A DNA stretch of 64,000 nucleotides from Absidia repens (lineage: Eukaryota; Mucoromycota; Mucoromycetes; Mucorales; Cunninghamellaceae), in contig MCGE01000040.1 in assembly GCA_002105175.1 (NCBI GenBank), positions 62,001-126,000 on the forward strand. The letters run 5' to 3'. The notes below the pieces were generated by a model, which saw only the letters and a program-made list of their open reading frames with translations, was not told where the DNA came from and did no database searches. A program made the translations under genes and the position numbers. Below, piece after piece: positions 1 through 11,298 of the stretch (its first letter is position 1; every line of letters starts with the position of its first letter).

Positions 1-1474
1 GATCTGGAGAAACAAGCCATGCGAGAAATGACCAAGGCCACTGAACTAACGAAAGGACTCTGGGTAAGTGAACGACCCCCCATCCTTAGGAGAATGATGT
101 GCAAAAGCCAAACTCACCACACCACATCTTTCTCTCTTTTTCTGGTTGCCATATCTCCATGATTTAGATTGGTAATACAGCCGATGCACCGACCGACGAC
201 TTAGATGACGAAGACGAAGACGACGACGAGCACGACACCAACATGGACGATTATACAGTCTGTATTGAATGTCATGATTTAGCGGATATGCCGACCCCAT
301 CGATCCTGACGTTAGCACGCGAAACACTGAACGACATCTACAATGGTGAAGGAAGTACGGGTGGTGTGATTCATTTAGACATGATCTCGACATGTGCGGA
401 TTTAGAACAACCACAACAAGGCATCCACGATCTGATTGGGTTTCTTGGTTTCATGGACGACATCCTTTGTCAGGGCAAGAAAATCCTGATGCATTGTGCG
501 GACGGCTATACCGAAACAAGTGTGCTGGCCCTGGCTTGGCTCATGTACAAACACCATCTCACTTTACCAGACGCCTACCTGGCATTACAATCACAACGCA
601 GCTTTTTTGTCATGTCGACCGAAGTACCGTTTTTACAACAAGTCGAAGCCACCTTACTTGGCACCATTTCCACCCCTATTGCATCATCATCATCATCTAC
701 ATCATCGGCAACAGCTGTACGTACAACGACGCGGACGCTCTATGATGATCAGTATCTTTTAGGCACCTCGTCGTCGGCCGCCACCACCATGATCGATGAA
801 CGCACCACCCTCTCCCTACCACCATCACCGTCGTCGGCGGTGGCGTCCCATTGGTTTGCATCGCCACGTTTCGAAGGCTCATTCCCATCACGCATCCTTG
901 ACTTTTTATACCTGGGCAACCTCAACCATGCCACCAATCCGGGGATGCTGCATGCGCTTGGCATCACGCATGTCGTCAGTGTGGGCGAAAACACCAACCT
1001 CGATAGCTCGACGTTCCGACTTCTGTACCTGGATAATTTATATGACGATGGAATTGATTCGATCAAGCCACGATACCAAGAAACCATGGCTTTTATCGGT
1101 AAATGAAACAACAACAGCAACAACAACAACATATGAACTGACTATTTTTTTTTTTGGTTGTAGATGAGGCTCGACAACAAGGCACCAAATGTCTTGTGCA
1201 TTGTCGTGTGGGTGTGAGTCGTAGTGCCGCCTTGACCATCGGCTATGTGATGCAACATGGAGGCCTATCCCTTGTGGATGCATATATCTTTGTACGTGCG
1301 CATCGCTTGAATGTGATTATTCAACCAAACTTGAAATTCATGTATGAATTGTTACAGTTGGAACAACAGCTTCGTGGCTCGGTGGGGTATACTTGGCCGG
1401 TACTTTGTCATCGAATCCATGGATTGAATGAAGCTTATGATCAGGACGACGAAGACGAGAATCTAGGGTGCTAG
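1..1474 (+). CDS. PPS1: Dual-specificity protein phosphatase, PPS1-like (5' partial)
   Basis: Exons 1-63 (open at the window edge), 168-1098 and 1164-1474 join in frame to give 434 residues ending in TAG; both introns are GT-AG (64-167 and 1099-1163). The protein has two phosphatase-like modules. The first contains HCADGYTETS (Cys about residue 131 of the visible part), in which the CX5R arginine is replaced by Glu, so it is probably catalytically dead. The second, encoded at about 1199-1225, has the complete loop HCRVGVSRSA and should be active on phospho-Tyr/Ser/Thr. The paired degenerate and active loops, and the wording of the degenerate one, match the Pps1 family of fungal dual-specificity phosphatases, which is linked to cell-cycle control in yeasts (family knowledge). 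An acidic Asp/Glu run follows the first splice junction, and a Ser/Thr-rich linker separates the modules. The N-terminus lies outside the window. The assignment to a DSP is firm; the PPS1 orthology is likely. Confidence 0.88.
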
Positions 1475-1752
1475 TGGTAGCCCATTGTTATTTTTTTTTA
1501 ATTTTAGTAGTACAGCATGTATAGTGTAGATAGATTTTTTCCCCCCTTTAGAATAAAAAAAAATTCCTTGGCTTCTGTCTTTCTCTCTCTCTTCTCCGAT
1601 ACCCACTAATCAATCTCCGCCGGGCTCATTTTCATATTTAAATTATTTTTTTTTTCTGTGTTTTTTTTATAGTTTTTTAGTTTTTGAGGGGCCTCTTTTT
1701 TTTTCTTTTTTTTTGTTGTTGTATTTGTACTTGTATATCTTTCATCATCTAA

Positions 1753-4043
1753 ATGGCGGCCACAAAACCTTTTAATTCCAATGATTACCCTGTAGTCATT
1801 GGTATTGATTTTGGTAATACATTTATAATCATGATGATATAAATACACACACAGACACTCATCCCTTGTTATTTAGGTACCACGTTTTCCGGGTGTTCAT
1901 ATTCTTTTATTCAAAATGACGAAGTAGTGGATATTGTTCGATGGTAAGTAAAGATGCCCTTACCAATGACATAAGGTGGAGCTAACCTTTGTCTTCATTT
2001 AGGCCCAAGCAAAACAACAATGTGTATCCCAAGGTAAAAAAAAGATGATGATGAAGAATAGTACTGATAACACAGCCTCATCTCACTTTTTTTTTGTTTT
2101 TTTCTGGAAATTAGACACCTACACTCAACTTTTATCAGGGCAACTCGAACCAAATGACACAATGGGGGAATGCAGCCAGGCTAGAAATGCAACGCCCCAC
2201 AGCCCGCAATTCGGTGTTGTTGAAACAATACAAACTGTATCTGGATGAAAACATTGCCAAGGATTTGCCTCCTTTACCCAACGGACTCACCATTGTCGAT
2301 GCCATTGCCGATTATCTGCATGCCTTCCATGAACATGTCGTCAATGAACTGAAAAAGGGTTTTGCTCGTAATTATGGTCAACATCAATTCCGCTACGTAA
2401 GTCGAACCATGGGTTCCCCTTTTTTTTTATGGATAGTTGAAAACAACTCGGTCCTTTCTTCCCCGACAAAAAAAAAAATACTAACCTTTCCTTTTTTTCT
2501 TGGCTTTTTTTTTTCTTTTTCTTTTTGGCTAGTGTCTGACGGTGCCAGCCATGTGGTCCGATCGTGCCAAAGCAACCATGCGTGAAGCCGCCATCAAGGC
2601 CGGACTGATTGAAGAAAACGACCACCGTGATCGCCTGATGCTGATTTCTGAACCCGAAGCCGCTGCCCTGTACTGTGAAAAGAAATGTGAACAATTTGAT
2701 TTACGTCATGGGGACAAGTTTATGATTTGTGATGCTGGTGGTAAGTAAACAATCTATGCCATACATTGCTAATAGTAGTAGACAAAAAAAAAAGGGGGGA
2801 TGATGGTTCGCTCACACCCCAGCTTCTTATTCCTAGGTGGTACGGTGGATTTGATTGTGTTTGAAATCGACGAACGTAGTGGACGCAAACTCCGTGAATC
2901 CACCAAGGGTCATGGTCAATCGTGTGGGTCTGTGTTTTTGGACCGACGTATGCGCAAACTGTTGAAAAAGAAGTTCAAGGAATACCTATCGTCGATCCCG
3001 GCGTCTGCTTTCGAAACCATGATGGATACCTTTGTGGATTTGATCAAACCTCAATTTGATGGTGTGGAAGACCAATTCATCTCGTTGCCGGCCTCCATGA
3101 ACCTCGAATCACTCACCAACCCTGCCATTGGCTTGGAAGATGGCATGTTATGTATCACCGCCCAAGAATTGAAACAAGATGTGTTTGAACCTGTCATCAA
3201 GGAAGTCCTGGCATTGATTGAAGACCAACTGATCAAGGCCGGCACCATGCAAGCCATCTTTTTGGTCGGTGGGTTTGGGTCCTCGAATTATTTGTTTGAA
3301 CGGGTCCATCAAGAATTCAGTGGCCGTGTGGGCCTGGTGGCCGTCCCGCCTCGTTGTGAATTGGCCGTCGTGCGTGGTGCCGTGTACTTTGGTCTCAACC
3401 CTCGTGTCGTCCAAACTCGTATTCCTCGGTCTTGGTATGGTATTGATACAACCACTACCTTTGAAGAAGGCATTGATCCCCCAAGTTACAAAATCGTGCG
3501 TGCCGATGGATCGGTGCGGTGTGATAATCGATTCTCGGTCTATGTCAAACGTGGTCAACCCCTGGGTAAGTGCTGTTGTTGTTAGAGGGGGACGTAGATG
3601 AGGAGAGGGGGGGGGGTGGAGGGAAAGAGGGTTTTCAACTCACCTCTATTTTTTTCAATACGGAACAAATAGATATCGACAATTGTGTAAGCAAAGACTT
3701 TTTTGCCTATTATCCTCATCATACCACGTGTACGCTGTATGCCGCCGATACCGAAGAAAAACCACGCTACACAACCAGTCCCGGTGTACGCAAAATCGCC
3801 AATTTCACCATCCCTATGCCGGCGCTCACAGGGGTCATGGAAGGTGAAAAGGTCGACTTGTCCATCAAAATGTACTTTGGTGAAGTCGAACTCCGAGTAG
3901 AAGGTAAAAATAAAAAAAGGGTTCACTTTGTGTGTGTGTGTATATGAGTGGGCGAATTGGAACTCAACTTTTTTTTTTCTTTTTTGATAGCTGTGATCCG
4001 TGGCAAAACGTATGGTACAAGTTACACCTTTGATACGGACTAG
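1753..4043 (+). CDS. Hsp70-family protein, HSPA12-like
   Basis: Eight exons (1753-1813, 1877-1943, 2003-2033, 2115-2396, 2533-2740, 2837-3565, 3673-3903, 3991-4043), all with GT-AG junctions, give 553 residues. The actin-like ATPase signatures are in order: phosphate-1 loop GIDFGTTFSG (residues 17-26, split by intron 1), connect-1-like SEPEAAALY, phosphate-2 loop DAGGGTVDL (about 213-221, split by intron 5) and adenosine loop LVGGFGSSNYL (about 358-368). The C-terminal ~150 residues do not look like the canonical Hsp70 peptide-binding domain and there is no EEVD tail, which is the pattern of the diverged HSPA12A/B group, expanded in some fungi (family knowledge). It is probably cytosolic; substrate unknown. 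The start is the first ATG before the ATPase domain. The 3' region has a TATA-like AT stretch and a CAATAAAA signal near 4210. Exon 3 is only 31 nt. Exon boundaries were checked by phase and by the recovered motifs. Confidence 0.9.
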
Positions 4044-4394
4044 AAATCCCTCCTTTTCTCTCTCTATTTTTTTCTTCTTCTTTTGTTTACACACCATTTT
4101 ACCTCCCTCGCCCCTTTCTTCTTTCTTCAACCCTCTTTTTTTTTTTAGTAGTATATATACATATGTCTTCCTTTATCTATCTATTGTTTTTGTTTTGTTT
4201 TGTTTTGCCTCAATAAAAACCAAAATGTCAAATAACGAACCCCGACTTTGAAATGTGGTGTGTTATATCATTGTGAACCCCTCTCCACACTGAAATCACG
4301 TAATATTCAAACGCCGCCAACATGGTTTTTATTGTATTTTTTATTTTTTCTTTCTGTTCTCTTTCTCTTTTGTTTCCAGCACATCATCTCCTTT

Positions 4395-4640
4395 CTCAAC
4401 CTCACTGGCGCAAAAGCGATTATGGATCAGTAGTTAAAAAGTGAATTAGGGGCATTTTAAAAACTGCAATCAAACATGCATGGGGAAACCCTTTCATTTT
4501 GAAATCCATGACCCCATGCTGCCATGAGAGTAGTCTTCATCTTAAAAGTAGTATTATAGAAGCCCATTATTAGTGTTAGTTTGTCATAGTTTATATATCT
4601 TTTTTTTTTTTCAATAAAATGTGTCTTGTATTTTCCACCA
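4395..4640 (+). repeat. Dispersed ~250-bp SINE-like repeat, copy 1
   Basis: The conserved core is a TGGATYAGTRG box, then GTGAATYAGGGGCATTTT, ACATGCATGGGGAAACCC and TTTCATTTTG, closing with a TTAGTTTGTCATAG segment and TCAATAAAATGTGTCTT. The same order of boxes recurs at ten other places in the window on both strands, so this is a repeat family and not a gene 3' end. The first box differs at one position from a tRNA-type pol III A box (TRGYNNANNNG); no convincing B box was found. The SINE nature is therefore inference. Confidence 0.7.
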
Positions 4641-4659
4641 TTCAAACTCCCCTACTTTT

Positions 4660-4832
4660 GTTTGTAATGTGTCGTTTATTGAATAAAGACTTGGACTCAC
4701 GTCAAAAGAGCGGTGGCCAATAAATTAATAATTATATATATAATGGAGGGGGCGATTCTGAAGAATGTATAGATAGAGGGTGATAGAAGTATAGTGGTGT
4801 TGGGAGATAAAAGAGGATGGAACAAGGAAAGT
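4660..4832 (-). mobile_element. Solo 3' tail of the LINE (extreme 5' truncation)
   Basis: Read on the minus strand, this 173-bp piece ends TTGACGTGAGTCCAAGTC ... TTTATTCAATAAACGACACA followed by a short A-rich tail. This matches the 3' end of the truncated LINE at 12997-14480 and, more distantly, the 3' end of the full-length element at 59795-59856. It is flanked by a perfect 9-bp direct repeat, CCTACTTTT, at 4651-4659 and 4833-4841, as expected of target-primed reverse transcription that stopped in the 3' UTR. No coding sequence is left. Confidence 0.75.
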
Positions 4833-4989
4833 CCTACTTTTATATTGTCCTCGACAGTAGATTGTTTCTTTTTTTTTTTATTTTTTTTTGACAAAGCGCC
4901 AGTCCAGTATTCAACATTCATGGCTTTGTATATGCTTACATTTATGGTTCAGATATATATATATATATATACGTATTTAGTTTCTCTTT

Positions 4990-5200
4990 ATTTAAAATCT
5001 TGCCTTACTACAGGTCGCCTCTTTGGTGCCGACTGGAAATCCACCTTGCCTATTTTTTGACAGCATTTCTCCGCCTCCCACTTGTTCTTTATAGAAACTG
5101 TGTTTTTATTCTACATCTTAATAGTATAATGTTTCTCTTTATCAATCTATTGCTATTTGCTTTTTCTCAATAAAATTCAAATGTCTAATAAACAAAAAAT
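4990..5200 (+). pseudogene. Possible 3' exon relic of a second Hsp70-like gene
   Basis: After an acceptor-like TTACTACAG (ending 5013), a short open frame reads RLFGADWKSTLPIF and stops at 5058-5060. The following sequence (5120-5200: AATAGTATA, CTTTATCAATCTATTG, CTCAATAAAA, AAATGTC) parallels the 3' UTR of the Hsp70-like gene at 4145-4230 in the same order. I read this as the leftover last exon and UTR of a duplicated Hsp70-like gene. No upstream exons are recognisable. The UTR similarity is seen directly; the coding interpretation is weak. Confidence 0.35.
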
Positions 5201-5404
5201 CACTTTAAATTGTACGGCATCATAGTACAAAATTGGAGACAAATATGGACGAATGGTTTGGGCTTTGAGGGAGAGATGATGTATCTATGTCGTTGTCGGA
5301 GGCCGTCCTCTCAAAGAAAAGGCCCAATAAATCTATCATATACAGTGTAGTGTTTGTTCCAAAGAGTAACAACTTTATTGATTGATTAAATGAATGGATG
5401 GATT

Positions 5405-7530
5405 TCAATAAATCTTGAAGCCATCACTCTTTGCTTCCATATACCCAAGTTCAATAAGATGAGGATGATTGCCGACATGTAACATCCATTTGTTTTTTTT
5501 AAAACTTCCAATCAAGTATATGGAAGGCAAAAATCTGCCTTTGCGGAGAAACGCGAGATCATCGACTTTGATGAAAGAGGCTACACTCCGAATTTTCACA
5601 GCGCTCAGATCATCATCATCATTAGTAAGTCCAAGTCGGTCGAAACTAGCTTGTGTTTGTTGGAAATCAATGCTCGACGTTGAAACGAGGATATATTCTT
5701 TTGGCTTTAAATGTATAAAATACAAGCCGCCCACGCCCTGATGCTCCTTCTCTTGATAAAGCATCACGGTGGATGGGTCAGTCACATCAAAGTTAAAGTC
5801 CTTCCAATCCGCAACCCCTGATACATATACGTCCGTTGATTTCCATGGAATCACCGTGGTAGCAAACGTTGGTAAGATATGGCCTTGACTGGACCGGTTA
5901 TATCGACCCGCCAAAAAAAGGAGATTCAGTTTGTCCTTGGTGTCCATCCATTCAAAGAGTTGCAACTTGACTGCCACCATGTTATGGATGTTCCAGACCT
6001 GTTGACAATGACTGCGACAACCCTCTTCTTGCGCTTTGATGATGTTGTTGTTGTGGCTTCTCATCATTTTTTCCTTGTATTTGGAGATGGGAAGCACGGA
6101 ATAAAATCGATCTTCACATTTGCTAGCCTTGGATCGCAGCATCATTTCCAAAAATGTCCGCTCTTTGAGTTGGTTGCTCATGGTGAGATGGAATTCGGGT
6201 TTCACAGGTTTCACAGGATGCGAATTGAACCTCATCTTTTGGAGTTTGTGATGCAAAATGTATTCATCAGCCCGTTCATCGTTAAAGTCAAATGCAAAAA
6301 ACGTGAATCCTCCTTTGTTTCGTTTAATAAATTTAGAAAAATCATCGTGATATGGTGAAAGTTGAATGAACCAATATTTGAGATTGTTGTTCTTCTTGGC
6401 AATGCTGTATTCACTGATCACCCACACACGAGAAGACCAATCCACAATGAGGCTTTGTAAAAATGTCATTGATTTCCGGATAGCCTGGCTTCTTTCAAGG
6501 ATGGTTTGTTTCCATGGCTGTTGTTTGACCGTATGGAGTTGCTTGGTCCCGGGCTTGTAAAAACGCAAAGGACAATACGGCTCGTCACAATGAAAACCGT
6601 CAGGGGCATCAAGAACGTTACTGTTTTTTGGCATACAATTCGTCGCGGCGTTAGCCAATCTTTTTTGGTGTACGCTGTTGGTTGCATTTGGTTTTTCACC
6701 CGAGGAGGCTTGTTGACTGACGTGATAGATATGATCGACACCGTGTTCGGCATCATAGCCATACCGGTGGTTTTCACCATTTGTAAAACCTTCGGTAAAA
6801 TGCTCCGTATAATTGATCAGCCACGGCCTTGTTTCTATGGGTACGTTTAATCTGTCCAGAAACGTTTCATCGAAGGCAACTAGTTGATCGGTGTTTCCGT
6901 GAATAAGGTGATAAATATATTCATGGTGAGCATAAGAGCCGTTGATTATGTCCATATTCAGTGCATTGGTATCTTTCAAGTGCTGTAGATGCAGGTCAGG
7001 GACTGCCAGAATATAATTGGCTTGTTCGTAGATATTGGTCATTTGATAAATGGTGGCTTTTCGCCGATCGTGGTTGGCTTGATCCACACAAATCGCATCC
7101 ACCCACACATAATCCATGTCCTTCAAGTCGGACTCCAACAAGATCATTTTGCAAAGATGGATAAAATGAAACAAATCAAAGGACGTGACGGAGGCGACAT
7201 AGCCACATTCTGTGTCCACCATGGTCTCTTGCAATTCGCCCCAACGATAAGATAGTGCCACATAGTTCAGGTCACCGCCATCACCTTCTTTTAGCGGTTT
7301 CTCAACACAGCGGATTTTGTTGTCTTGAACGGTCTTTTTGATATCAACAAGCACAATGTAAAATGGGGTTTCCTGATTTTGCTTGTCGTTGAAAGATAAA
7401 TCTATGCACCGTTTATGTTAATAAATACAGTCATTTTTTTTTTTTTATTTCCTTTCGATTTTGTTTGTTCGTCTATGTGTCGATTACACGTACCTTCAAA
7501 ATATTCTTCCACCTGATCGTCTTTGGTCAT
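5405..7530 (-). CDS. HET-domain (heterokaryon incompatibility-like) protein
   Basis: Two exons on the minus strand: 7530-7494 (ATG and 12 codons plus one base) and 7401-5405; the intron 7493-7402 has GTACGT donor and CATAG acceptor. The product is 677 residues. The three HET blocks are visible: YVALSYRWG (about 59-67), YVWVDAICVDQ followed by an MTNIYEQA helix (about 110-140), and DWSSRVWVISEYSIAKK (about 333-349). The start was placed by comparison with the paralog at 61414-63626, which has an equally long 37-nt first exon beginning MTKD-QVE. HET domains act in non-self recognition and programmed cell death in ascomycetes (family knowledge); here the role is unproven. A conserved C-x(4)-CPL pair sits between blocks 2 and 3 in both paralogs, and the C-terminal ~300 residues are conserved between them without a recognised domain. 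Confidence 0.87.
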
Positions 7531-9191
7531 GAATTGTAAAATGAAGAAGAAAAATATCAAAATGACAAACTCGAGAACTGGCAACTGTTTTGAAAGATGC
7601 GCCCGACGGTAGTGTGATACAGCATGGAAGTGCGGATGCCGAACGAAGAATAACGCCAACCATGTGTAACAAACAAGTCAATGTTATCCCATTTTTTTAT
7701 TCCAGAAGTAAAAACATCAATCCATAATGTTCGCTACATCATTCATTTACCTGGATAGATATAATTCATGTACGGTTGACGGTAGTAAAAATGGATTTTA
7801 TCGTTGCAATGTTTCCTTTTTTTTTTTGGTTCCTGAATTTTTTTTTTTTTGTTGTTATTCAAATACCGCTCATCTTGGGAATATAGGAACACGGCGACGA
7901 TCTTTTTATTTATTTATTCATTTTCATTGTATCTTCCGCTCATCAATACCCTGGAAAAATTGTTACCCACTTACGACAGTCATGTAAAAAAAAAAAAAAA
8001 ATAGAATACTTTCAGCAGCCAAGAAACGAACGAAGCATGCTCATGATGGCTAACCCAACTATGATGTCGATGATGATATCGGCCGCTGGAAATATTTAAA
8101 TGCCTCTCGCATGCGCTTTCTATTTTTTATTTAATTTTCTCCGTCCCTCGCCCCATTCTCTTTTCCTTTTTCTTTGCTTTTTTTTTCAGAGCATCATCTT
8201 GACTGGTAACCTCATTGGGATAAAATGATGAACTTGGAATAGTGGTTAAAAAGTGAATCAGGGGCATTTTCCAAAATGTAAGACAAACATCATGGGGAGA
8301 CCTTTTCATTTTGGTTGCAGGATTTGCAGACGTACCGATTAGCTTTGGTCATCATCTTAAAGACGAATGTCATGAAACCGTCATTAGTTTATATTAGCGT
8401 TAGTTGTCCTGATTGAAATCCGCATTTGAATAAATTGTGTCTAGTCTTTTTTTATTATTATTATTATTGTTATAAGCACCATCAGCTTCTCTCATATGAT
8501 TATAATAGTTCTCTTCGACAGTAAATCGCTTTTTTTCACATTCATTTAGATTAGGTTGGATCATCCCCAAGTATGTGCTTGTTTATGCAATACTTTAATA
8601 AAACATAAAAAAACCATTGATTCAAATCCATGTTGAGCACTAGTTCAAACCTCTTTATTTTAACATTGTATGCTGTAGAGCATGTCAAGCAACTCTTTGT
8701 TCCTCTCCGTCCCCCCCCTTTTTATGTGTTTCATATCCCTTTACCTTTACTTTAAAATACTAGTCATATTCATGTTTAAACAGGGGATAATATCTCAAAC
8801 TCCAATACATCATACTATAGTATGCTACATTATTGTCAACAAGACCTGTCACTGGGAGGAAAGGTGATGGTACCCCTTCCCCCCTTAGATGTCTTTTGTG
8901 TAAATCTCAAAAAAGGAATCCTACAGATTACTGTAAATTCCCAAATTCTACTTCAATGGGCATTCTTTTTAATCAAGATATCAACAAATTAAAAAAATAA
9001 AATCAGAAGCGACCATAGTTGATAGTGATGTCATTTCTTATTTCAAGCAATTAGTATATATACATTTCATTTTTGTTTGTTACCTATATACCATGTTTTT
9101 CTGGGAGATACCGAATAATATATATAATCAATTTATTTTATTTTATTTTTATTTTTTTAAAAAAAAAAGAATAATATGTCAATGGTAAATA
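7531..9191. other. Intergenic, no supported gene
   Basis: AT-rich, with pyrimidine runs, a poly(A) run at 7986-8001 and SINE-like copy 2. Open frames here are short and low-complexity. A motif CGACAGTARATYG followed by a T run occurs at 8516 and at 4850, suggesting another old repeat. Nothing else seen. Confidence 0.5.
8190..8445 (+). repeat. SINE-like repeat, copy 2
   Basis: It carries the family boxes in order: TGGAATAGTGGTTAAAAAGTG, AATCAGGGGCATTTT, CATGGGGAGACC, TTTTCATTTTGG and TTTGAATAAATTGTGTCT. It is the closest match to copy 1 in the first half and diverges in the middle. Confidence 0.65.
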
Positions 9192-9572
9192 TTAATAAGA
9201 CCGTAATGTCACTTCTTCATAACACATGAGCGCTCTGATACCATCTCGGCTTGGAGGAATGTACGTCAATTCTTTTGGTCCAAGATGGATATAAAGTTCG
9301 TCTGGATAGCGCTCGGAGCAGTTCACGTCGCCAAAGGTATAACATGAGTCATACGTCAAGGATGCTCCTGCTACCGCAGGGTAGTTGCCTGTGTTGAGAT
9401 ATGGAATACACGCACCTTTTTTGAATGGCACCCGGCTCTCCGAGCTTTGATATATCATCTGGATGTCACCACCCACAGCTGGATCCATGGAGAAACACGG
9501 TGCTGCCTTGACAACAAGTGTGGACAGAGTGACTGTCACTGCAAGAAAGAAGAGGACGGTGTTGTGGTTCAT
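9192..9572 (-). CDS. Small secreted four-cysteine protein (family A)
   Basis: An intronless 126-residue protein. Residues 1-23 form a signal peptide (MNHN, a hydrophobic core, then VKA-A). The mature part carries the superfamily framework: a GGDIQMIY strand, ACIPY, DSCYTFGDVNC and a C-terminal ALMCYEE. That is C-x(~22)-C-x(6)-C-x(~34)-C, plus one extra Cys near the mature N-terminus (APCFSMDP). MDPxVGGDIQ is shared with the gene at 11962-12357, so these two are close paralogs. A long (TA)n run at 9621-9648 lies just upstream and may hold the TATA element. Secretion is well supported; function is unknown and I recognise no named domain. Confidence 0.8.
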   Translation of the reverse strand: MNHNTVLFFLAVTVTLSTLVVKAAPCFSMDPAVGGDIQMIYQSSESRVPFKKGACIPYLNTGNYPAVAGASLTYDSCYTFGDVNCSERYPDELYIHLGPKELTYIPPSRDGIRALMCYEEVTLRSY

Positions 9573-10514
9573 TGTTTGTTTGATTTGGATAAAAAAAAAA
9601 GTGGGCCTTTTTTGTCAGCATAATTATATATATATATATATATATATTTGGAAGTCCCTGGCATTGAAGATGATTGTTTTTTGTTTTTGTTTTTTTGCGG
9701 GGATGGCATCAAATACATATCCCTTATTGCTTTAGACTAGTTCTACGCCTAAAGCTGTTTGCAGCACTCCATCCCTTCCCCTTTTTAACATGTTACGTAC
9801 AGCATTTTGCATACATCTACTGTATTTCTCTTTGTTTTTTTTTGCAGGTAGAAGGGACCGGGGTAAACAAAGAAAAAATGTATAAGGAGATAATAATCGT
9901 CACCTTGCAGCGGTCCAATTTTCTCAATTCATGTAATTCTTTCTTTTATATATATATATATATATATATACGTCCAACTAGTCAAGCAGTTTTCTATTCT
10001 TAGCGACCAGGGCCACCACTTTTTTCAACTTGAAAGAGTAACAAAAAAAAAAAAAAAAAAAAAAAAAAGAAGGTTCGCATACAGTGCTTAAAAGTTATAG
10101 ATTTGCGTGGTGACAAAAATAAAAAATAAAAATAAAGTGGTAAAGCAATAACATTTTATTTAGATAGAATAGCTATTCTACATACTAATGAAATGGTCAC
10201 TACTATATATGTAATCTACGGGGGTAGATGCTATTTCTATGCGATGCCTTCCAACTAAGTCATAAGGAGTCAAACCAGCAAGTTGTATAAGTTGTATCAA
10301 GCATCGGTATATAAAAAAATATCACCTGGCAATAGAAGCAAATTGTCAATCCTATAACGATCATCGCTTTGCGCAGTAACGTAGATTCCACCAGCGAGAT
10401 TGGTCCACTCATTCATTCCAGGTAATTCATTCCAGGTAGCTTGTCGATCAAATCAACTTACTGCCATATTCAAACGCCGACCATTTTTGAGTTTTCTGTT
10501 TATTTCGATGAGAT

Positions 10515-10745
10515 ATTGCTGTAATTGGATTAATGGTTAGAATATGAATTAGGGGAATCTTCCAAAAAAAAAAAAAATGCAATCTAAACATGCATGGAGA
10601 AACCCTTTCATTTTGGATGTAAGGATTTGAGAACCACCTACTATAGACTAGCCTTCATATTCAGAATAGTGTCAATAGGTTAGTGTAGTGTTAATTTCGC
10701 ATACTTTTATATCTACGTGAATAAATATTGTCTTGTTCCTTTACC
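10515..10745 (+). repeat. SINE-like repeat, copy 3
   Basis: TGGATTAATGGTTAG, AATTAGGGG, ACATGCATGGAGAAACCC, TTTCATTTTGGAT and a terminal GTGAATAAATATTGTCTT are in the family order. A 13-A insertion splits the GCATTTT box. Confidence 0.65.
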
Positions 10746-10775
10746 GTATGTATCTCTTATACCTATACCTGTTGA

Positions 10776-10779
<4 letters not shown>

Positions 10780-10854
<75 letters not shown>
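10780..10854. repeat. (AT)n-(GT)n compound microsatellite
   Basis: About 30 bp of perfect TA repeat passes directly into about 46 bp of GT repeat, followed 50 bp later by a ~28-bp poly(A) run (10903-10932). It immediately follows SINE-like copy 3. Alternating purine-pyrimidine tracts can adopt Z-DNA; no regulatory role can be claimed. Confidence 0.9.
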
Positions 10855-10857
<3 letters not shown>

Positions 10858-10903
10858 GATGCCTCCTTCAAAAATCAATTCACTCTCTAGTAAAGATATT
10901 TAC

Positions 10904-10934
<31 letters not shown>

Positions 10935-11022
10935 TAAGAGACGAAGTTACACCTTGACATGGAGGTATAGCTTTATTCCAAAAGACACTGTTATTGTCAG
11001 GTAACCTAGGATATATAATGTA

Positions 11023-11298
11023 CAGTGCCCTAACAAAGAAAATGCACACTTTTTGAGATACCGCTTGGAAGTAACCAGAACCGTAAAAATGAAAAGCGAT
11101 ATTGCTCCTACTTCTACGCTAGCTTTATGGTAGGCGATTGCATGTGCTTTTTGTATAGTTGTTAAAGCCATTGTTTGAGTAAAAAAGAAAATACCGTATA
11201 CGCGTAGAAGTAGGAGCAATATCGCTTTTCATTTTTACGGTTCTGGTTACTTCCAAGCGGTATCTTAAAAAGTGTGCATTTTCTTTGTTAGGGCACTG
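11023..11298. mobile_element. Palindromic MITE with 97-bp TIRs, TA-flanked (Tc1/mariner-type)
   Basis: The arms 11023-11119 and 11202-11298 are inverted copies that differ at one base in 97 by my reading, around an 82-bp spacer. The termini read CAGTGCCCTAACAAAG... and the element is bounded on both sides by TA (11021-11022 and 11299-11300). CAGT ends with a TA duplication are characteristic of Tc1/mariner elements (established knowledge). No transposase is encoded, so this is a non-autonomous MITE or foldback element. The near-identity of the arms suggests recent insertion or arm conversion. A transcript through it would form a long hairpin. Confidence 0.85.

Noticed and set aside
749..1132. 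Antisense open frame over the phosphatase gene
   Set aside because: It mirrors coding sequence, lacks domains and crosses a verified intron.
8230..8260. TAGTGGTTA in the dispersed repeats as tRNA genes
   Set aside because: Only the A-box-like part is tRNA-like; no cloverleaf can be drawn and no B box is present.
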